From Gemella haemolysans (lineage in GTDB: Bacteria > Bacillota > Bacilli > Staphylococcales > Gemellaceae), in NCBI RefSeq assembly GCF_012273215.1, contig NZ_CP050965.1, positions 558,001-622,000 on the forward strand: 64,000 nucleotides of DNA, given 5' to 3'. Positions 60,480-64,000 of the stretch are shown in pieces. The notes under the pieces were generated by a model, which worked only from the letters and a program-made list of their open reading frames with translations, was not told the origin of the DNA and made no database searches. The position numbers and the translations under genes are program-made. Position 1 is the first letter of the stretch. Every line of letters begins with the position of its first letter.

Positions 60480-61403
60480 ATGTCAGAAAAAATTTATGAC
60501 TTAATTATCGTTGGAGCAGGTCCAGCAGGTATGACAGCTTCAATCTATGCATCACGTGCGAATATGTCAGTGTTGATGTTAGAAAGAAAATATCCAGGTG
60601 GTCAAATGCTTTCAACGGAAGAGATTGAAAACTACACAGGATATGAAATGGTAACAGGTCCTGAACTATCAGAAAAAATGTTCGAACACTCTAAAAAATT
60701 CGGAACAGAATTTGCTTTTGGTAATATTACAAAAGTTGGTGAAAAAGATGGACTTAAATACGTAGTTGCAGGAGAAAAAGAATATGTTGCTAAATCAATA
60801 ATTATTGCGACAGGTTCAGAGCACAGAAATCTTGATGTTCCTGGTGAAGAACAGTTCTCAGGAAAAGGTGTAAGTTACTGCGCAGTATGTGATGGTGCAT
60901 TCTTTAGAAACAAAGAAGTAGTAGTTATCGGTGGAGGGGATTCAGCGGTAGAAGAAGCTTTATATCTTTCTAATTTAGCGGCAAAAGTTACGATAGTTCA
61001 CAGACGTGATGAACTACGTGCACAAAAAATTCTTCAAGATAGAGCATTTACTAAAGAAAATATCGAATTCGTATGGGATAGTGTAGCATACGAAATTAAA
61101 GGTGAAAGAAAAGTTTCATCTATTGAAATTAGAAATGTAAAAACTGGAGAAGAAAGTTCAATTCCAGCTGATGGTGTGTTTATCTATGTTGGTATGTTAC
61201 CGCAAACACAAGACTTCAGAGACTTAGGAATTACTGATGAAGCTGGTTATATTCCAACTAACGAAAGATTAGAATCAGCAGTACCAGGAATTTTTGCTGC
61301 AGGTGATGTTCGAGTAAAAGAAATTCGTCAAGTAATCACAGCAGCTTCTGATGGTGCTATTGCAGCTCAAAGCGCATACAGTTATGTAGAAGGTTTAGAA
61401 TAA
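60480..61403 (+). CDS. trxB: Thioredoxin-disulfide reductase
   Basis: NADPH-dependent flavoenzyme that reduces thioredoxin. The 307-residue protein has the FAD loop IVGAGPAGMTASIYA, the redox-active CAVCDGAFF (about residues 135-143) and the NADPH loop VIGGGDSAVEEALYL. ATG 60480 is about six bases after AAGGTGG; an in-frame GTG at 60471 lies inside this ribosome site. It follows lgt by 17 nt, and the trxB-lgt-hprK linkage is common in Firmicutes. Confidence 0.96.
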   Translation: MSEKIYDLIIVGAGPAGMTASIYASRANMSVLMLERKYPGGQMLSTEEIENYTGYEMVTGPELSEKMFEHSKKFGTEFAFGNITKVGEKDGLKYVVAGEKEYVAKSIIIATGSEHRNLDVPGEEQFSGKGVSYCAVCDGAFFRNKEVVVIGGGDSAVEEALYLSNLAAKVTIVHRRDELRAQKILQDRAFTKENIEFVWDSVAYEIKGERKVSSIEIRNVKTGEESSIPADGVFIYVGMLPQTQDFRDLGITDEAGYIPTNERLESAVPGIFAAGDVRVKEIRQVITAASDGAIAAQSAYSYVEGLE

Positions 61404-61408
61404 AAAAG

Positions 61409-61446
61409 AAGAAGAGAGGTTCAAATTAGAGCCTCTCTTCTTTTAC
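61409..61446 (+). terminator. Rho-independent terminator after trxB
   Basis: A perfect 11-bp stem (61409-61419 with 61432-61442) with T residues at the end. Confidence 0.85.
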
Positions 61447-61483
61447 TTAATTTTAGCATTATATTTTACAACTTACCTTAAGT

Positions 61484-61517
61484 AAAAACTGTGGACCTAT
61501 TAAGAGCCACAGTTTTT
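61484..61517 (-). terminator. Terminator of the minus-strand prion-like gene (bidirectional)
   Basis: A perfect 11-bp stem AAAAACTGTGG/CCACAGTTTTT (61484-61494 with 61507-61517). On the minus strand it follows the stop of the gene ending at 61531 and gives a run of T; it can also work on the plus strand. Confidence 0.82.
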
Positions 61518-61530
61518 AATATTTTATATC

Positions 61531-63774
61531 TTATCCTTTGAAATCAAAAATACTCTTACGTTTACCGAAGTCAAATTTCATATGATTATTAGAATTTACC
61601 ATTTTATCTCTAAAATCATTTACTGGAATTTCTTCATTTTTACCAGAAGGATATGATCTCTTATAAACTTTTGAATTAGTTTCAGCATAGAAATCAAAAG
61701 CATCAGTTTTTTCTAGCGCCAATCCATCACTGTTTAGTTTATAGAATGTATACCCATGGACTTTCGCACCACCTGAACCATATACTTGGAAAATTTTATC
61801 CTTAGTTATTGAAAGTGTTGTTCGTTCTCCATTTACTCTTTCAGGTGTAATACGTACTACTTTATTATCTTTGTCTAGAGTATATACATCCATTGGACTA
61901 TATTCGTTTGGTTTATCCTTACTAGCTTCAGTGAATAGTAATAGTTCATCAATTCCGTCACCATTAATGTCGAAGAAACCATAGTTAAGGAAGTTATTAC
62001 CAACTTGTTTTTCACTAAAAACTTTATAATTAGTAATGGCTACTGTATTAACATCTTTAGCATCATTTTTACCTCTACTTATAACATCTTTATAATTTTT
62101 TAGGACACTAGCATAAGCAGTTTCGTAGTTATCGGGTTTCTTACGTTGATTATTGTCTTTTTTCTCGTCTTTTTTATCATTGTTTTCGTTAGAAGAACTT
62201 TCACCGAATTTCTTCACTGATTGCCAATTTTCATTATCAAATTTTATCACTTCGGCAATAGGGAAAGTATCATTAAATTCTTTCTTAGAGTTGTATTCTT
62301 TATTATTTGTAATATCTTTGTATTTACTATCATCAGCATCTAGACCAGTGAAAGTAATGACGTTTGTTTTCTCCAGTTTATCTCCATCATTAGAGAATTT
62401 TAGGAAATTGTATTCTCCAGTGTCTTTATCGAATTTTCTAATTCTTATAGTTTTATCTTTAAATACTGCTGAACCAGAATTGTTATTAGATCCATCAACA
62501 CCAAGTTTATTAAGAATAGCACTATCGATAGTCTCAGGATTAAATAATCTTATAACTTTGTGTTTTTTATCAAATGTATAAATATCGAATGGGTTATTAG
62601 GTTTATCATTTCTAGAAATGATAAGTTCTTTTCTGCCGTTACCATCGATATCGTAGAAAACATATTTAATATAATCATCATTTTTCTTCTCTTTAATAGC
62701 AGCTTTTAATGCTTCAACATTTATTGAACTATCAGCATTGTCAGGATTGTTAATAGCATCCTTATATTTTTGAATAATTGTTCCATATATTTCAATCTCA
62801 TTTACTACTTTTGGTTTAGAATGTTTAGAGTAATAATAATATCCACCACCAGCAAGTAATAATATACCTAGTAGAGAAGAAACAGTTGCGACTAATTTCC
62901 CTTTTGATTTTTTCTTAGGTTGTTTAGGAGAATGGTTAAAATTCTTTGGATTCATTATTGGAGGAATTGGAGGTATATTATCTCTTTTTTGGTTATTTTT
63001 GTTTTGATAAGAACTTTGTTGATAATTTGCTGAATTCCCTTGAATTGAATTGTAATTTTGAGTATTACTTTGTTGGTTATTATTAGAACTTGTTTGATTT
63101 ACATTATAATTTTCAACGTTTTTTTGTTCATTTGAAGTAGGTCCTTGATTATAACTGCCATAAGAGCCCGTAGTGTTACTTTGTTGATAACTTTGACTAT
63201 TATAGTTAGCTTGTGTTTTATCTTGGTCAGAATATTTAAGGTTCTGGTTATTATTTACTTGATAATCTTGCTCATAGTTAGTTTGTACGCTAGTATTTTG
63301 CTGAGTATAATTGAAATTATCTTGTTGATAGTTTTGATTGTAGTTGTTTTGTGTATTATTTTGTCCAGAATAACCAAAATTTTGAGAATTATCTTGTTGA
63401 TAATTATTATAATATTGATTTGTATTTTGAGTATTATAGTTATATTCGTTTGAATATTGTTCTTGTCCAAAACTATTTTGAGAATTATATTGATTATAAT
63501 CTTGATTATAGTTGTTATAATCTTGATTATTGTACTGATTATTATAATAATTTTGGTTGTAGTTGTTATATTCTTGATTATAATTATTGTACTGTTGATT
63601 ATAATTTCCTAAATAAGGATCTTGTTCAAAGTATTGATTAGAATTTTGATTATAATATTGGTTATTATTTTGATAATATTCATTATAATTTTGTCCGCTA
63701 TTTTGATTATAATTTTCATAATTACCATTTTGATTATTATTGTTAGTTGGCGAATTATTATTATTTTTATTCAT
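61531..63774 (-). CDS. Membrane protein with N/Q/Y-rich prion-like N-terminus and two DxDxNG domains
   Basis: A 747-residue protein I cannot name. Residues to about 265 are low-complexity Asn, Gln, Tyr, Ser and Gly with very few hydrophobic or charged residues. A proline stretch (IPPIPPI), a lysine-rich patch (PKKKSKGK) and one membrane span (about 293-313, LVATVSSLLGILLLAGGGYYYY) follow; no signal peptide, so the N-part faces the cytoplasm. Outside are two related domains, with YDIDGNGRKELII (about 375) and FDINGDGIDELLL (about 605), calcium-loop-like motifs, joined by a charged linker. ATG 63774 is eight bases after AAGGAG; ATG 63780 is too close. Confidence 0.85.
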   Translation of the reverse strand: MNKNNNNSPTNNNNQNGNYENYNQNSGQNYNEYYQNNNQYYNQNSNQYFEQDPYLGNYNQQYNNYNQEYNNYNQNYYNNQYNNQDYNNYNQDYNQYNSQNSFGQEQYSNEYNYNTQNTNQYYNNYQQDNSQNFGYSGQNNTQNNYNQNYQQDNFNYTQQNTSVQTNYEQDYQVNNNQNLKYSDQDKTQANYNSQSYQQSNTTGSYGSYNQGPTSNEQKNVENYNVNQTSSNNNQQSNTQNYNSIQGNSANYQQSSYQNKNNQKRDNIPPIPPIMNPKNFNHSPKQPKKKSKGKLVATVSSLLGILLLAGGGYYYYSKHSKPKVVNEIEIYGTIIQKYKDAINNPDNADSSINVEALKAAIKEKKNDDYIKYVFYDIDGNGRKELIISRNDKPNNPFDIYTFDKKHKVIRLFNPETIDSAILNKLGVDGSNNNSGSAVFKDKTIRIRKFDKDTGEYNFLKFSNDGDKLEKTNVITFTGLDADDSKYKDITNNKEYNSKKEFNDTFPIAEVIKFDNENWQSVKKFGESSSNENNDKKDEKKDNNQRKKPDNYETAYASVLKNYKDVISRGKNDAKDVNTVAITNYKVFSEKQVGNNFLNYGFFDINGDGIDELLLFTEASKDKPNEYSPMDVYTLDKDNKVVRITPERVNGERTTLSITKDKIFQVYGSGGAKVHGYTFYKLNSDGLALEKTDAFDFYAETNSKVYKRSYPSGKNEEIPVNDFRDKMVNSNNHMKFDFGKRKSIFDFKG
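63000..63765 (-). repeat. Low-complexity N/Q/Y codon tract
   Basis: About 765 nt of degenerate repeats of AAT, CAA and TAT codons encode units such as YNQN, NNYNQ and QNYQQDN. Repeated units of this kind can expand or contract by slippage or recombination, so copy number may vary between strains. Confidence 0.85.
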
Positions 63775-63805
63775 AAACATTTCTCCTTGTTATCTTATAA
63801 TTAAT

Positions 63806-63834
63806 ATTATAAAAAGTTATTTAAAGAAAATCAA
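63806..63834 (-). promoter_or_regulatory. Promoter of the prion-like membrane protein gene
   Basis: On the minus strand TTGATT (complement of 63829-63834), 17-nt spacer, TATAAT (complement of 63806-63811), 32 nt before the start codon. This is a good SigA promoter, so the gene is probably expressed as a single-gene unit. Confidence 0.78.
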
Positions 63835-63914
63835 GAAGTCGAAGGAAAATATAATCTAAAAATAACTGTAAAAATTATAAGTTGCACATTATGTTAGAGA
63901 AAAATAGAATGAAA

Positions 63915-63951
63915 AATAAGAAGTAACTAAAGTTTCAAGTTACTTCTTATT
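63915..63951 (-). terminator. Terminator for a minus-strand gene beyond the window
   Basis: A perfect 14-bp stem (63915-63928 with 63938-63951); on the minus strand it is followed by a T run. It marks the end of a unit entering from the right. Confidence 0.7.
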
Positions 63952-63960
63952 AAATAGATA

Positions 63961-64000
63961 TTATTTGTTATTTTTTCTTGCTAAGTAAGGCATGATTAAT
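63961..64000 (-). CDS. Possible C-terminal end of a gene entering from the right
   Basis: On the minus strand a frame open to the window edge ends LIMPYLARKNNK and a TAA at 63961-63963, 10 nt before the terminator. A second open frame ends in SKKK at 63968, so the frame cannot be decided. Nothing can be said about the product. Confidence 0.3.
   Translation of the reverse strand, partial: LIMPYLARKNNK

Noticed and set aside
63145-63804. Several open frames on the plus strand and a second minus-strand frame across the N/Q/Y tract
   Set aside because: They are translations of the same low-complexity repeats in other frames (runs of I, L, V or N, I) and have no starts with ribosome sites.

Overview
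The window is AT-rich, densely coded, mostly co-directional Firmicute chromosome. Gene content and synteny (rplJ-rplL-methyltransferase-rpoBC, infC-rpmI-rplT, yaaA-recF-gyrBA, rsgA-rpe-thiN, 6S RNA next to tcdA, a holin-like membrane gene next to hprK-lgt) fit the order Bacillales. The very low GC, small compact operons, cydABDC and glgBCDAP most resemble Gemella or a close relative. This is an inference; no 16S gene or database search supports it here.

Layout. 1-10960: information processing: tail of an L10 leader, rplJ, rplL, a methyltransferase, rpoB and rpoC (both with TTG starts), then an infC leader and infC-rpmI-rplT, with an ATT start for infC. 11030-11850 (minus): a choline-kinase-like phosphotransferase. 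12140-18066: yaaA-recF-gyrB-gyrA. 18260-21090: ppc. 21184-22674: an intact IS3-family element inserted in a palindromic spacer. 22829-24679 (minus): a GH13 glycosidase divergent from the glycogen operon glgB-C-D-A-P (25012-33160), whose promoter region carries two cre-like sites. 33410-39339: tlyA-recN-rsgA-rpe-thiN-tauE-DUF1634. 39400-45480: cydABDC, encoding cytochrome bd and its assembly exporter, with a frame anomaly at the start of cydD. 45578-46360: a stand-alone nucleotidyltransferase. 46637-49465: uvrA. 49645-49829: 6S RNA, then tcdA and an XRE regulator. 51349-55148: a seven-gene comG competence-pilus operon. 55352-57216: a small unknown protein, a YihY-family membrane protein and msrA. 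57298-61403: ppaC, then a holin-like gene, hprK, lgt and trxB. 61531-63774 (minus): a large single-pass membrane protein with an N/Q/Y-rich, prion-like N-terminus of about 260 residues and two DxDxNGxxEL-containing extracytoplasmic domains.

How it fits together. Glycogen synthesis and phosphorolysis genes share one transcription unit with cre-like sites, and HPr kinase, the sensor for CcpA control, lies in the same window. Cytochrome bd has a promoter with a poor -35 and an upstream direct repeat one helical turn apart, as expected of activator control. The least explained items are the prion-like membrane protein, the duplicated acidic/LxxLL tail of RpoB, the 7-A tract that breaks the cydD start, and the palindromic spacer around the insertion sequence. 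All reading is by eye; no search or folding program was run.
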